Assembly: GCF_004193775.1 (NCBI RefSeq)
Contig: NC_041007.1
Coordinates: 29,414,850-29,478,849 of the forward strand
DNA length: 64,000 nt
Source: Glycine soja
Lineage: Eukaryota > Streptophyta > Magnoliopsida > Fabales > Fabaceae
Direction of reading: 5' to 3'
Shown here one piece after another: positions 33,401 through 43,944 of this stretch (position 1 is its first letter; every line of letters begins with the position of its first letter). The notes under the pieces were generated by a model. The model was not told where the DNA came from, did no database searches, and saw nothing but the letters and a program-made list of their open reading frames with translations. Both the position numbers and the translations under genes were made by a program.

Positions 33401-35184
33401 TCTCCAAATGTCACATAGCTAGTGGAGCAGGGCTCAATGTTCACCAGGAATTCTTTAACTCCTGTCATGTGTCTGGAACAGCCGCTATCTAGGTACCAAT
33501 CTTCCTTAGCTGATGCTCTAAGTGAAGTATGAACAACAAGACTAACAGTCTTGTGTTTTGGAACCCACACCATCTTCCTTCCGCTGTTGCTGCTTTGAGT
33601 TCCATGATGTGGATGGCCATGTAAATGATAGCAAAAGGGCTTTATGTGACCATACTTGCCACAGTAGTGACACCTCCGCTTCTTTCTTTTGCTCTTTTTC
33701 TGCTGCGTTCCAGGATGTCGAGACTGATGTTGTGACATCGTGGCTCCAGTGCTGTTTTTGGCAGGAACAAATTCTGTCATGGTTGTTCTGCCAGCAGACT
33801 TATGATTGAATCCAAGTCCTCTCTGGTTTCCAACATTCTTCCCAAGCTGTAGCACCTCATCAAGCATATCTGAGCCTTTATTCAGCATCTTTATTGATTT
33901 GGTCATGTTTTCCAGTTTAGAGTTCAGAAAACCGACTTCTCCTTTAAGCTCAGAGATCTCCTCTTCATGTGCCTCCTTCTCAGCCTCCAGATTTGCAATG
34001 ACCTTCTTCAGTTGTGCTTCTTGCTGAAGAATCTTCTCACTTTTGATGCATAGTTCTCTATAGGATGTAGCAAGCTCATCAAAAGTGATTTCACTGTCTG
34101 TATCACTTGAATCTTCAGCAGATTCAAATCTCCCAGTGAGTGCATTCATATCTCTGTCAGAATCACTTTCTTGTTCACTCTCTGTATCATCAGATCGACA
34201 TACAGAAAGTCCTTTCCTCTGCTTCTTGAGATGAGTGGGACATTCGGCTTTGATGTGCCCATAGCCTTCACATCCATGGCATTGAACTCCTTTGCTGAGG
34301 CTGGACTTTTCATCTGACCTTTTCTGGTATTCACTTCCTTTCCTGATGTCGAAAGAGATGTTCCGGACATGTGGTTTCTGCCTCCTGTCCATTCTGTTCA
34401 GCACTTTGTTGAACTGTTTTCCAAGGAACACAACTGCATCAGTCAGACCTTCATCAGTATCCAGGTCATACTCATCTTCTTCTCCTTCATCATTGGACAC
34501 GAAAGCCAGATTTTTGCTCTTCTTTTCAGCCCTATCCGAGAGTCCTAGCTCAAAGGTTTGAAGGGAACCAATGAGTTCATCTACTCTCATGTTGCAAATG
34601 TCTTGGGCCTCCTCTATTGCAGTGACTTTCATGTAAAATCTCTTAGGCAAGGATCTGAGGATCTTTCTCACCAGCTTTTCATCTGTCATCTTCTCTCCCA
34701 AGGCAGTGCAAGCATTGGCAATTTCAAGAATGTTCATGTGGAAGTCATGAATACACTCTTCCTCCTTCATCTTCAGATTTTCGAATTTTGTAGCCAATAG
34801 TTGCAATCTGGACATCTTCACTTTGGAGGTTCCTTCATGAGTGGTTTTCAGGATCTCCCATGCATCCTTGGCCACTGTGCATGTGTTGATCAGTCTGAAG
34901 ATATTCTTGTCAACTCCATTGAATAGAGCATTCAAAGCTTTGGAGTTTCCAAGTGCCAATTTGTCTTCTTCTTTTGTCCAGTCTTCTTCTGGCTTCAATT
35001 CATCAGTGGGCTTTCCTTCTGTGTCCAGCATCTTGGGATGTTCCCAGCCTTTGATGACAGCTTTCCAGGTTCTGCTATCCAGTGATTTGAGGAAGGCCAC
35101 CATCCTTGCTTTCCAGTATTCATAGTTGGTTCCATCCAGAATTGGTGGTCTGTTCACTGGTCCTCCTTCTTTCTCCATGTTCAT
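30451..35184 (-). CDS. SIRE1-type gag-pol polyprotein (1,577 aa), intact by eye
   Basis: Copia order. Gag (1-about 540) has CCHC knuckles at 302-315 and 505-518 with a coiled coil between them (about 365-445). Protease has [13 protein letters not shown] (DSG at 566-568). Integrase has an HHCC region (H694/H698, C728/C731) and catalytic D759, D822 and E858, with the D-35-E spacing. RT has [15 protein letters not shown] and YVDD at 1262-1265. RNase H has [23 protein letters not shown] and YCDNLSAI. The ATG at 35184 lies about 40 bp after the primer site. No stop or missing catalytic residue is seen, so the product may be active. Pol also contains five copies of a GATGTC dyad module. Confidence 0.95.
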   Translation of the reverse strand: MNMEKEGGPVNRPPILDGTNYEYWKARMVAFLKSLDSRTWKAVIKGWEHPKMLDTEGKPTDELKPEEDWTKEEDKLALGNSKALNALFNGVDKNIFRLINTCTVAKDAWEILKTTHEGTSKVKMSRLQLLATKFENLKMKEEECIHDFHMNILEIANACTALGEKMTDEKLVRKILRSLPKRFYMKVTAIEEAQDICNMRVDELIGSLQTFELGLSDRAEKKSKNLAFVSNDEGEEDEYDLDTDEGLTDAVVFLGKQFNKVLNRMDRRQKPHVRNISFDIRKGSEYQKRSDEKSSLSKGVQCHGCEGYGHIKAECPTHLKKQRKGLSVCRSDDTESEQESDSDRDMNALTGRFESAEDSSDTDSEITFDELATSYRELCIKSEKILQQEAQLKKVIANLEAEKEAHEEEISELKGEVGFLNSKLENMTKSIKMLNKGSDMLDEVLQLGKNVGNQRGLGFNHKSAGRTTMTEFVPAKNSTGATMSQHQSRHPGTQQKKSKRKKRRCHYCGKYGHIKPFCYHLHGHPHHGTQSSNSGRKMVWVPKHKTVSLVVHTSLRASAKEDWYLDSGCSRHMTGVKEFLVNIEPCSTSYVTFGDGSKGKIIGMGKLVHDGLPSLNKVLLVKGLTANLISISQLCDEGFNVNFTKSECLVTNEKSDVLMKGSRSKDNCYLWTPQETSYSSTCLSSKEDEVKIWHQRFGHLHLRGMKKIIDKGAVRGIPNLKIEEGRICGECQIGKQVKMSHQKLQHQTTSRVLELLHMDLMGPMQVESLGGKRYAYVVVDDFSRFTWVNFIREKSDTFEVFKELSLRLQREKDCVIKRIRSDHGREFENSKFTEFCTSEGITHEFSAAITPQQNGIVERKNRTLQEAARVMLHAKELPYNLWTEAMNTACYIHNRVTLRRGTPTTLYEIWKGRKPTVKHFHIFGSPCYILADREQRRKMDPKSDAGIFLGYSTNSRAYRVFNSRTRTVMESINVVVDDLTPARKNDVEEDVRTSGDNVADAAKSGENAENSDSATDESNINQPDKRPSIRIQKMHPKELIIGDPNRGVTTRSREIEIVSNSCFVSKIEPKNVKEALTDEFWINAMQEELEQFKRNEVWELVPRPEGTNVIGTKWIFKNKTNEEGVITRNKARLVAQGYTQIEGVDFDETFAPVARLESIRLLLGVACILKFKLYQMDVKSAFLNGYLNEEAYVEQPKGFVDPTHPDHVYRLKKALYGLKQAPRAWYERLTEFLTQQGYRKGGIDKTLFVKQDAENLMIAQIYVDDIVFGGMSNEMLRHFVQQMQSEFEMSLVGELTYFLGLQVKQMEDSIFLSQSKYAKNIVKKFGMENASHKRTPAPTHLKLSKDEAGTSVDQSLYRSMIGSLLYLTASRPDITYAVGVCARYQANPKISHLTQVKRILKYVNGTSDYGIMYCHCSDSMLVGYCDADWAGSADDRKSTSGGCFYLGDNLISWFSKKQNCVSLSTAEAEYIAAGSSCSQLVWMKQMLKEYNVEQDVMTLYCDNLSAINISKNPVQHSRTKHIDIRHHYIRELVDDKVITLEHVDTEEQIADIFTKALDANQFEKLRGKLGICLLEEL

Positions 35185-35222
35185 CAGAATTTATCTCCCT
35201 AGATCTCACTCAGTGATTTCGA

Positions 35223-35240
35223 GTGCCCGCTCTGATACCA
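35223..35240 (-). other. Primer-binding site, initiator tRNA-Met
   Basis: Minus-strand TGGTATCAGAGCGGGCAC, two bases after the 5' LTR end. It is a perfect initiator-Met site. Confidence 0.93.
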
Positions 35241-35242
35241 AT

Positions 35243-36434
35243 TGAAATTCTGATACTGGGGACAGATGTCGTACCGGATGTCACGACATCACGCTTCAGA
35301 ACATGCAGATTATATTTGGGAGTATGAACAGATTAAACAAGTAAATAACACAAGAGAATTGTTAACCCAGTTCGGTGCAACCTCACCTACATCTGGGGGC
35401 TACCAAGCCAGGGAGGAAATCCACTAAAATAGTGTTAGTTCAAGGTCTAACAGCCACTGTTTACAACCTTCTCACCTAACCACTACCCGTGCGACCTCTA
35501 CCTAAGAGCCACTCTTAGATATGAGAACCCCGCTCACTCCCTCTCAATCACACTCCCGTGTTTACAATCAAATCAAAAACACACCAGAGATTGCTCTCTG
35601 AACAATAGAGATCAACTCCACACACTAGAGATCAACTCTACACACTAGAGATCAACTCTACACACTCAGGTCCAACACTTGATGTTAGGGTACCATCAAG
35701 GTGGCTCACAAAAGACTCAAGTCCCAAAACTCACAAAATAACTCTTCAATCCCGGACTTGGTAGTAAACTCGTGCAGCCTTCATGTTTATATAGCAGTGT
35801 GCGTTTCTGGGCTGCAACTACTTGTGCTGGATGAGATCTATCTTCTTCCTGAAAATCTGCACTTAAAGATCTAAAAGATACAGTTTGATCTTTTAGTTTT
35901 TATCTTTAATCTTTAATCCCTGAACGAACTCTTCTACTTTGAAATTCGAACTTTAATTATCTTTTAATTCGTTCCTAAAGATAGATCGTCTAATCTGTTG
36001 CTAACTGCACAATAATCTGTTAAAGATATAACAGATTTATATGTCCAGTATTTTCGGGCCAGATGTCCTGGACATCGTATCCGACATCGTGGATCCTGCA
36101 GCTTCAATGCTTTTAGCAACTCCAGTATTTTCGGGCAGGATGTCCTGGACATTGTATCCGACATCGTGGATCCTGCAGCTTCAATGCTTTTAGCAATTCC
36201 AGTATTTTCAGGCAGGATGTCCTGGACATTGTATCCGACATCGTGATTCCTGCAGCTTCAATTCTTCATTTGACATTTCATCTTGCCTTGTGCATTGTGC
36301 AGCCCGATCTTATTCTTTGACATAACGTTGGACATCATGTGCAGCAACTCCAGCTTTCCTTCATTGTCTAAGTGCTTATGTTTTAACAAAATCTTAGCCA
36401 ATCTTTTAAAACTCAGTAGAGCTAAGCACTAACA
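35243..36434 (-). repeat. 5' LTR of the SIRE1-type element (1,192 bp)
   Basis: Offset exactly 8,676 from 26567-27758, with no difference seen by eye. It also serves as the right-hand boundary of the partial second copy. Confidence 0.92.
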
Positions 36435-37084
36435 ATCTCCCCCTTTGGCAAATTTTGTCTAAAACATACTTAGACACTTCCTGAGCAGGTACGAGCAGTT
36501 ATGCAAGTGGGATCAGCAACTTTCATTATCAGAGTAATCAAGCACAGCGGAATCTGTAGTTTAGACAAGTTGCAAGTCGTTTCCAGGATGTCAAGACATC
36601 TCACGTGACATCAGCTTTCTGCTCCCCCTGTCTTCATGCTCTTACTGCAGCATCTTCTATCAGCTACTAGTCTTTTCCAGGATGTCGAGACATCTCATGT
36701 GACATCAGCTTTTTGCTCCCCCTGTCTTCATGCTCTTACTGCAGCATCTTCTATCAGCTACTAGTAGCTTACATCAGTCATCATCAGCAGCAGTCTCCCC
36801 CTCAAAGTCATATACATACAACTCCCCCTCAAAATCATGAATCATGCATACATCGTATCCTACTGCCATACATCGTATCAATCATGCATGCATACATCGT
36901 ATCCTACTTCAAAATCATGCATAATACATACATACTACTACTCCCCCTTTTTAGACATAAATTTGGCAAAAGTAGAATGCATGAAATTAATGTGCAAATA
37001 TTACAGACCAATAACAATCTATTGTTCAAAGGGACATGCCCTTATAGCTAGTAAAAGTAAAAGGCAAAAGTAAAGGTCTGATGG

Positions 37085-38179
37085 TCATGGGGTGGCTTCA
37101 GAATCATCATCTGATTCAGTATCCTCTGCTGCATCTTCCTCTTCCTCAGCAGCTTCTTCTTCTTCCTCGGCTGCTTCTACCTCTTCCTCAGCTGCTTCAT
37201 CTTCTTGCTCAGCTGCTTCTCCATCATCAATGCCACTTTCTGAGAGCCTTTTGATCAGCCGTTCCAGCTCCATCTTCTTCTCTGTGGTGGCTTTGATGGT
37301 TGCTTCCAGCACCTTGCATGTGTCCTTGAGTTCAGCAATCAGAGCATCCTTGGACACAGCACCTGAAGCAGCAGCTTTCCCTGATGTCGAGACAATGTCT
37401 GGGACATGTGTCCCCTCAAACAATTTGTAATGCAGGGATAAAGGAGATTCTCTCTTCATCACAGAGTCAGTGTAGTTTAAAATATTGGGATGTTGACTTA
37501 ACATAATGCCACACAATACAGTTGGGAAGGCAATGGGTAATTTGACAGCAAATGATTCTGAATGCTTAACAGTTTGATCAAAAATATAGTTTCCAAAATT
37601 AAATTTGGACTTGGTTCCAACAGCATACAGAAATTTACCCAAACCTGTGGCAACAGTGGAAGTATGATTGGTGGGTACCCAGTTTGCAGCTCCAATCCTG
37701 TGCAGGATTGCATATTTCACACTAAGCTTCCCTGCAGACAGCTTCCCTTTCTTTGGCCAATGCTGGACTTGTTTGGCAGTGATTTCCTTGGCAATTTGAT
37801 GTTCAGAGACAGCAATATCGACCACTCCATCTGTTGGTCTGTCCAGGTATTTGTTGATCACAGCAGGGGAGAATCTAACACATTTTCCTCTGACAAACAC
37901 TCTTTGATACTCATCACTCTTTCTGTTTGTTATGTCAGAGGGAATGTTGACAATGAATTCCCTTACTAGACTTTCATAGCAATCTCCCAACTTGGTGACA
38001 GTCTTCAGCAGTCCAGCAGCCGTGATGAGGTCCATGATCTCCTTGCAATCCAAGGCAGCTCTTCCCAGTTCTCTTTCCAAGGCAAGTCTGCGTTGATACA
38101 CGAATTTCCACCTTTCAGCATTGCCAATGGAGTGGAATGAGATGTTGTCCAATGGTGCATCAGGGACATTACCAGGCAC
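37085..38179 (-). CDS. SIRE1 env-like C-terminal frame, second copy
   Basis: Same 364-codon translation as 28409-29503. It has no upstream gag-pol in this partial copy, so expression is unlikely. Confidence 0.6.
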   Translation of the reverse strand: MPGNVPDAPLDNISFHSIGNAERWKFVYQRRLALERELGRAALDCKEIMDLITAAGLLKTVTKLGDCYESLVREFIVNIPSDITNRKSDEYQRVFVRGKCVRFSPAVINKYLDRPTDGVVDIAVSEHQIAKEITAKQVQHWPKKGKLSAGKLSVKYAILHRIGAANWVPTNHTSTVATGLGKFLYAVGTKSKFNFGNYIFDQTVKHSESFAVKLPIAFPTVLCGIMLSQHPNILNYTDSVMKRESPLSLHYKLFEGTHVPDIVSTSGKAAASGAVSKDALIAELKDTCKVLEATIKATTEKKMELERLIKRLSESGIDDGEAAEQEDEAAEEEVEAAEEEEEAAEEEEDAAEDTESDDDSEATP

Positions 38180-38678
38180 CTTCTCCCAGATTTCTTGGCC
38201 CTCTTTGATGTCGAGACATCTAGTTCGACATCATCATCAGATGAGGAAATTTCTTTCCTCTTCTTGGAGGGGACTGCAACTTTGCTCCATCTGGATGTGG
38301 TAGGAGTGATTGGAGTGCTCTTTTTCTGTGCCATAGTTTTGATTCGTCCAGACCTCTTAACGGGGGTTTTCCCTTTTCTGCTTTGTAACCTTTCTGCAAT
38401 GCCAGGTGCCAACCTGTTGGCAATGGGTTCCTCATCAGATTCTACTTCTTCAAGGTCAATGAGGTCACCTGGAGCAGGTTCTGGTGCCCGTGGTGCAGGG
38501 GTCTCCTCTGAGGCTTGATCCTCTTCTTCTGTTGATTCCTCTTCACTGGGTGAAGGGAGGGCTTCAGCATTTGGAGCGGAAGATGTTGGAACATCTTTAT
38601 CAACATCAGGAACAGCAACATCTGGGGTGGAAGATGTTGGAACATCTTTCTCAGCATCAGGAACAGAGGCGTCTTTCA
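38005..38678 (-). pseudogene. SIRE1 env-like N-terminal frame, truncated second copy
   Basis: Matches 29329-30002 and is cut at the 38675-38678 junction. The start region and pol are missing. Confidence 0.75.
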
Positions 38679-39164
38679 GCCCACTAATCCAAGATCAATT
38701 CCAAGATTCTCCACTAAGTGTGCTTAGGTGTCATGAGGCATGAAAAGCATGAAGGACATGCACAAAGTGTGACTATATGATGTGGCAATGGGGTGTAGTA
38801 AGCAAATGCTCACCTCCCCCTCTAAAATTTAATTGGATTGGGCTTCTACCAATTCAATTAAATTTATTTCCAACCACACACATCAAATATCCACTTAGTG
38901 CATGTGAAATTACAAAACTACCCCTAATACAAAAACTAGTCTAGGTGCCCTAAAATACAAGGGCTGAAAAATCCTATATTTCTAGGGTACCCTACCTACA
39001 TTATGGAGCCCAAAATACAAGACCCAAAATTAATGAAACCTTATTCTAATATGTACAATGATAAGTGGGCTCGTACTTAGCCCATGGGCCCGAAATCTAC
39101 CCTAAGGCTCATAAGAACCCTAGGGCCTTCTCTTGCATCTTTGGCCCATTCTACTTGGAGTCTT

Positions 39165-40364
39165 CTATCCAATGCCCTTGCGAGGTAGGATTGCATCATT
39201 CCCTCCCCCTTGAAAAGGATTTGACCTCAAATCCCGAGGTTCTTGAAACTCTGGGCTTTTTTCCTCAACACCTATAAAAAGAACAAAAACATATGTATTA
39301 GTGGTGTTTAGTATGTTGAAGTAAGGTAAGGTCTGAAAACTCATTTCCTGGGCATCTTCCCATGAAGGAACATGGTTCCTCAACAACTCAATGAGTGGTG
39401 CTACAAGTATAGAAAAATATGGGGCAAACCTTTTGTAAAAGTTTGTTAAGTCTTGGAAGCCCCAAATTTTTCTTACACTTGGTGGAGCGGGCCACTCAGG
39501 AATGACCTTTATTCTCTTAGGGTTCATGGGAACCCCTTGATCACAATTTAAAAAATTAAGAAAAGTAAAGCAATAGAACATACCTTTTTCTGTATTTTCA
39601 TGTTGATTATTCCTACCAAAAAGTATGACAAACCTAAGGTGTCCCATATGAGTGCCTAAGTTTGTATTGAAACTAAAAATAAGAACAAACCTACCTAATG
39701 AGTCCCTATGTACACAAATCATGAAGATGTTGGGTGCACGAGTGATTTTACAAAAGAGTGTTGAACCACCCAAAAAATTCATCACACCACCTATTTTAGG
39801 GATTTGGTGCCTAATAATACCTATTTTGGGCACCAACAAAGCACAAGGATTTAATCTCTTGCGAACCAAACCCTCATCCAACAACTCCTTTACTTGAGGA
39901 ATAAACTCAGGCCTAAGAGATGTGGCAATGCTAACAAGTGTCTTTTTACAAAGGAGAAAATGTGGAGGTTGTCTAAGAAGGGAAATTTCTTTAATATTTG
40001 TCTTGATTTCAAAATGTTTTTCCTTCTTAGCTAACCTCTTGGAGGAGACACTTACCTCCTTACACTCCTCCTTAACCATTAAAGGTTGTCCTTCTTCTTG
40101 GAGGTAGATCTCTTCACTAGATTCTTCCCCTTTTGCTTCTTCACTTTTACTAGAGGAAGGTGAAGTAGTAGCCTCATCTTGGCTACTATAAATGTCTTGG
40201 CCCCTCATAATCATGGTTTTCTTGGTGGGGCATTGAGAAGTAATGTGTCCTCTTCCAAGACATTTAAAGCACTTCATGGAGCTAGTCTTCTCTTGCATAC
40301 TAGCCTTAAGGGGTTGCTTTTCTATTGTCTTCCCCTTATCATCTTTGGGCTTAGAAGGTCTCAC
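39165..40364 (-). CDS. gypsy-2 shrunken gag-pol ORF, inverted copy
   Basis: Identical 399-codon translation to 24328-25527, with the same knuckle and the same loss of protease, RT core and integrase. Confidence 0.5.
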   Translation of the reverse strand: MRPSKPKDDKGKTIEKQPLKASMQEKTSSMKCFKCLGRGHITSQCPTKKTMIMRGQDIYSSQDEATTSPSSSKSEEAKGEESSEEIYLQEEGQPLMVKEECKEVSVSSKRLAKKEKHFEIKTNIKEISLLRQPPHFLLCKKTLVSIATSLRPEFIPQVKELLDEGLVRKRLNPCALLVPKIGIIRHQIPKIGGVMNFLGGSTLFCKITRAPNIFMICVHRDSLGRFVLIFSFNTNLGTHMGHLRFVILFGRNNQHENTEKGMFYCFTFLNFLNCDQGVPMNPKRIKVIPEWPAPPSVRKIWGFQDLTNFYKRFAPYFSILVAPLIELLRNHVPSWEDAQEMSFQTLPYFNILNTTNTYVFVLFIGVEEKSPEFQEPRDLRSNPFQGGGNDAILPRKGIG

Positions 40365-40878
40365 CCCTAAGATTCCTTGACCTTGGTCTTTCTTTGGATA
40401 AGAGTGAGAGCCATAAGATTTTGAAGTAGACTTCCTTTTAAGTTGTTGCTCTACCCTTATTTCCCAATCTAAATTAGCCTCTACATTGTCCTTCCCATGG
40501 AAGTATGGGATTTTAATGTTAACCTCTTGAGGCTTTCTTTCATTTTCTCTCCTATGGGAGTGAGGTCTAAGATGTGACCTATGCCTTCCTTCATAATAGT
40601 CACGAAGTTCTTCACTTAGGCTCTTGCAAGAGTTATGACTACTATAGGAGACATGTTTTTTCTCTTTTCATTTCTTTCATTATTTTTCTTCTTTCTTCCT
40701 CTCTTATTTTCCCTCTTTCATCTTGACTTATTTCTTCCACTCTTTTTTTACCTTTTTCTTTTCTCTCTTGTTTTTCTTTCCACAACTTAAGGGATCTCAA
40801 CTCATCTAATATCTTATACAAGGGGTCCTTAGGAGTAGAACCCTCACCATTAACACTAGATGAAGAATGAAGACTCAT
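40365..40878 (-). pseudogene. gypsy-2 gag N-terminus, inverted copy
   Basis: The ATG at 40878 starts MSLHSSSSVNGEG. It has the same extra-A frameshift as the plus-strand copy, so that lesion predates the duplication. Confidence 0.7.
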
Positions 40879-42735
40879 GTTGGTTCCTAAGTTACGGTTC
40901 TTTCTTGTTGGGGGTTTGAAAACAAAAGGTAAAATAAACTATGGTTGAAACTAGCCAAAATAAACACTAAAAGAGGTGTGAAAGATAAGGTAAAAACTAA
41001 TTGGTAAAAGGCAAGCTATCTAGGCGGTTTGACAATGGAGGGTAAAGGAAATAAGCTATGAAAATAAGCAAGAAATTAAAGTGCAAGAAATGCAAACTAG
41101 GCGGATCCTAAGAGTGTTTGGATGACCTCATTTAAGGTTCCCAACAAAACACTCACTATCCTCAGGGAAAATTGCCTAAAATTATTACACACAAATGGAA
41201 GTAGGGTGACCTATTGGAGGCTCCCAACTTACTTCCAATGAAAGGCCTTTTTCTTACAAAATTTGAAAGCAAAACAAATTGCCAATTACAAAATTACAAA
41301 AAAAAAAAAAAAAGTCCTCAATTGTGGTGGCTATTCTCTCTTTAGTGTTTCACTCAATTTGGAGTGCTTCTTAGTCCAATAGCTCTTAAGGTGGTTGGCC
41401 CCTTGCTTCTTGACTCAAATTCTTCAAGATATGACACCAATCCTCCTTTCCAATTCCCTATATGGCAACTCACAAGAAAGGAAACAAAGAGACAAGCAAT
41501 AACCAAAGACCAAAAAAAAAAATGAAATGAAAGCTAAACCAATAGAGTTTTAACAAGACAAATTTCCAAGGATTATTCAACAATTAAAGCAATGAAAAGC
41601 ACAAAAAAGCAAGCTAGGACTCAAAGAGAAACCTAGAATGGCTCTAGAGTAGAGTAGAAAAACTCTAAAAAAAAAGACTCAAGAAACCTCTAGTTTTGGC
41701 ACTTGTTTTCACAATAATTTTCAATTGAAATTTCAGAACTAGGAATGGTATAAAATAGGCACCAATTATTGAACAAATTTTGAGTCAAAACAACAAGCAC
41801 ACTTTCCTTTCACTTTTCTTTTTTTTTTTCCCTGGACACTGATTTTTCTGCAAACTTGTGAGATTTTTCTTATTTTTTCCTTTAATCCAAATCGCTTGGT
41901 TCTTTTTTTATAATTTTTTTCCAGATGTCTAGAAAATTCAGTAAAAAGTTCAGCTCAAAAAACGTAGTGACCAATTCCCAGTAATTTATACAAGTTCGTA
42001 TGTTCAAGCTGCCAGCACCAGCGATTTCAACCTAAAAATCAAGAGTAGTGTTTATGTTGCTTAAGGCTTGGATAGTTACAATTTGTGTTTGCTTATGCTC
42101 AATTATCTTGAATAACACAATTAAAGAGAGCTTAAGACTTATTTTGATTCACAAATCCAACCACAACTCAGCACCACAACTCAACTTCATCATAGGCATC
42201 ATGTAGGAAACTTAGAAAGCAAAAAAAAAGTTCAAGAACAAGACTACTTCTAGGAATTGATTTAGAACATGTTATGAACTAAATAACATGCATGAATTAG
42301 ACTCAAAATTAAAAAGATAGGCTAAGAATGACAAGAATACATGAACAAATGTATCTAGAATTCAATCAACAAAATAAAATTCAACACAAACTTAGAACAT
42401 ACTGTGACAATTACTATGACTAAACATGACTCTAAGACAACATGGATTAAGTGATTTACACTTAGATTTTTGTGTTTTTTTTTCTAATCAATATTTTGGA
42501 ACAAAATTTAGATCTAAAAGTTCAGCACAAGAATATTATGAATGAAAATTGATAGAACCTAAAATCAACACAAAAACAAGATTCAAGAGTAGATCTACAA
42601 AATTTGAACCATAGAAATGCAAGAACAAGTGTAGATCTAAGATTTAATCGGTTTATTTTTTTTGAATCTACTCTAAACAGCACCAAACCACAAGACAATG
42701 GAGGATATACATGGAGAATAAGATGAAAAACAAGG
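40879..42735 (-). other. gypsy-2 leader, inverted copy
   Basis: Reverse complement of 21957-23813. No gene seen. Confidence 0.75.
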
Positions 42736-43404
42736 AGCATGCGCTTAGCGAGGTCTGCAGATTAAAAAACCTGCAACTCTCACTAAGCCTGGCTCTGGCC
42801 AGCTTAGCTAAAATGATGCATCTTAAGTACAGAGGAGCATGCGCTTAGCTGAGATGGACTCGCTTAGTGCTCACATTGCCAAAATGAATCTTGCTTAGCT
42901 GCCATGACTGGCGCTTAGTGTCTTGGACCCCAATTAAGGCCGTAAGGAATTGCGCTTGGTGGCAATAGGTCTCGCTTAGCCATGGATAGGTTGTCGCTTA
43001 GCGATTAGGCTAAAGCTTAGCTGAATTCAGATTGAATCGAAGTTAGCTTAGCTCAACCTTGGCCAGCTTAGCGGACCAAATCAGCCTCAGATGCAAGGGT
43101 TGGGCGCTAAGCGCTTAAGACTCACAGCTTAGCGCATGAACAGAGATGCGCTTAGTGAAAGGACTATTTTTCAGAAAATATTTTCTAAGTTATTTTGCAG
43201 TCCTTTTTCCATGAAATTGAAACCCTTATGTTAAGCATTCAAAGATTGACTGATATATTCCTATGTACAAATTACATAGCAAGTTCCAAATGATTTAAAT
43301 GCATTAAACAAAAAACAAAAATAGCAGAATTTAAAACTGGGTTGCCTCCCAGGAAACGCTTCTTTAACGTCATTAGCTTGACGCTTTTACCTCACTGGGT
43401 GATC
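42736..43404 (-). other. CGCTTAGCG-rich spacer between protease and the inverted arm
   Basis: 42736-43113 is the inverted copy of 21579-21956. 43114-43404 is unduplicated Calypso-like sequence with more GCTTAGCG motifs. In an autonomous element RT-RH-INT would follow the protease; none is present. Confidence 0.6.
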
Positions 43405-43932
43405 TTATGTTTTGGTTCCTACCTTCAGAACCTCTTGGCCTCCTTCCATTACCTGTAAGCAAACATTGTGTTCTGGAGCAGCCTTGTCTTCAACAAACAA
43501 ATCAAAATCAATTTTTTGATCTTCAAAACCTAGCTCCAACTTCCTCATCCCCATATCAACTATACAACTTGTGGTCAACATGAATGGCCTTCCCAATATT
43601 ACAGGGATGTCAGTATCTTCAGAGATATCCATTACCACAAAGTCTGCTGGGAAGATAAAATGTTTTACTCTGACCAAAATATCTTCAATTACTCCATATG
43701 GCCTGGTAATGGAGTGGTCAGCTAATTGTAAAGTCATTCGAGTGGGCATTATTTCCAACTTTCCCAATCTTCTGCACATGGAGAGTGGCATCAAATTGAT
43801 ACTGGCTCCCAGGTCAATAAGAGCTTTTCCCACATTGACTTCTCCAATTGAACAAGGAATCATTACACTCCCAGGATCTTTATGCTTGGGTGGAAGGATC
43901 TTCTGGATCACAGCACTGCAATTTCCTTCCAC
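43405..43932 (-). pseudogene. Calypso-like aspartic protease region
   Basis: 175 open codons with KALIDLGASINLMP and PVILGRPFMLT. The DLGAS active-site variant and the LGRPF flap are typical of Athila/Tat gag-proteases. The frame ends (VLKVGTKT) without reaching RT. The piece is uninterrupted, but gag upstream is broken, so I class the polyprotein as dead. Confidence 0.8.
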
Positions 43933-43944
43933 TATGATGTTTTC

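Larger units (their letters stand above)
26567..36434 (-). mobile_element. SIRE1-type Ty1/copia (Sirevirus) element, apparently young
   Basis: Minus-strand order: 5' LTR (36434-35243), perfect initiator-Met primer site, a 1,577-codon gag-pol without stops, UAG readthrough context, env-like ORF (frameshifted), multiple polypurine tracts and 3' LTR (27758-26567). The LTRs look identical over 1,192 bp, so insertion is recent. Left flank is CCCTA; the right flank is more SIRE1 internal sequence instead of host DNA, so no duplication can be checked. Confidence 0.93.
36435..38678 (-). mobile_element. Partial second SIRE1-type element: 3' internal region only
   Basis: Copy of 27759-30002 at offset 8,676. 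One difference was seen (T at 27810, C at 36486). It holds the multiple polypurine tracts, the env-like C-terminal frame and part of the N-terminal frame, then stops at 38678. There GTCTTTCA joins inverted gypsy-2 LTR sequence, with TTCA shared by both sides. LTR-internal-LTR-internal order implies a tandem array or unequal exchange between LTRs. Confidence 0.9.
38675..42735 (-). mobile_element. gypsy-2, inverted copy
   Basis: Minus-strand copy of 21957-26017. LTR fragment at 38675-39198, polypurine tract at 39199-39212, body and leader to 42735. The last 380 or so bases of the 3' LTR present in arm 1 are absent here. Confidence 0.88.
38675..43113 (-). repeat. Inverted repeat arm 2 (4,439 bp)
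   Basis: Reverse complement of 21579-26017 without any indel. The left junction shares TTCA with the SIRE1 fragment. The right end lies in CGCTAAGCG, next to Calypso-like sequence. Confidence 0.92.
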
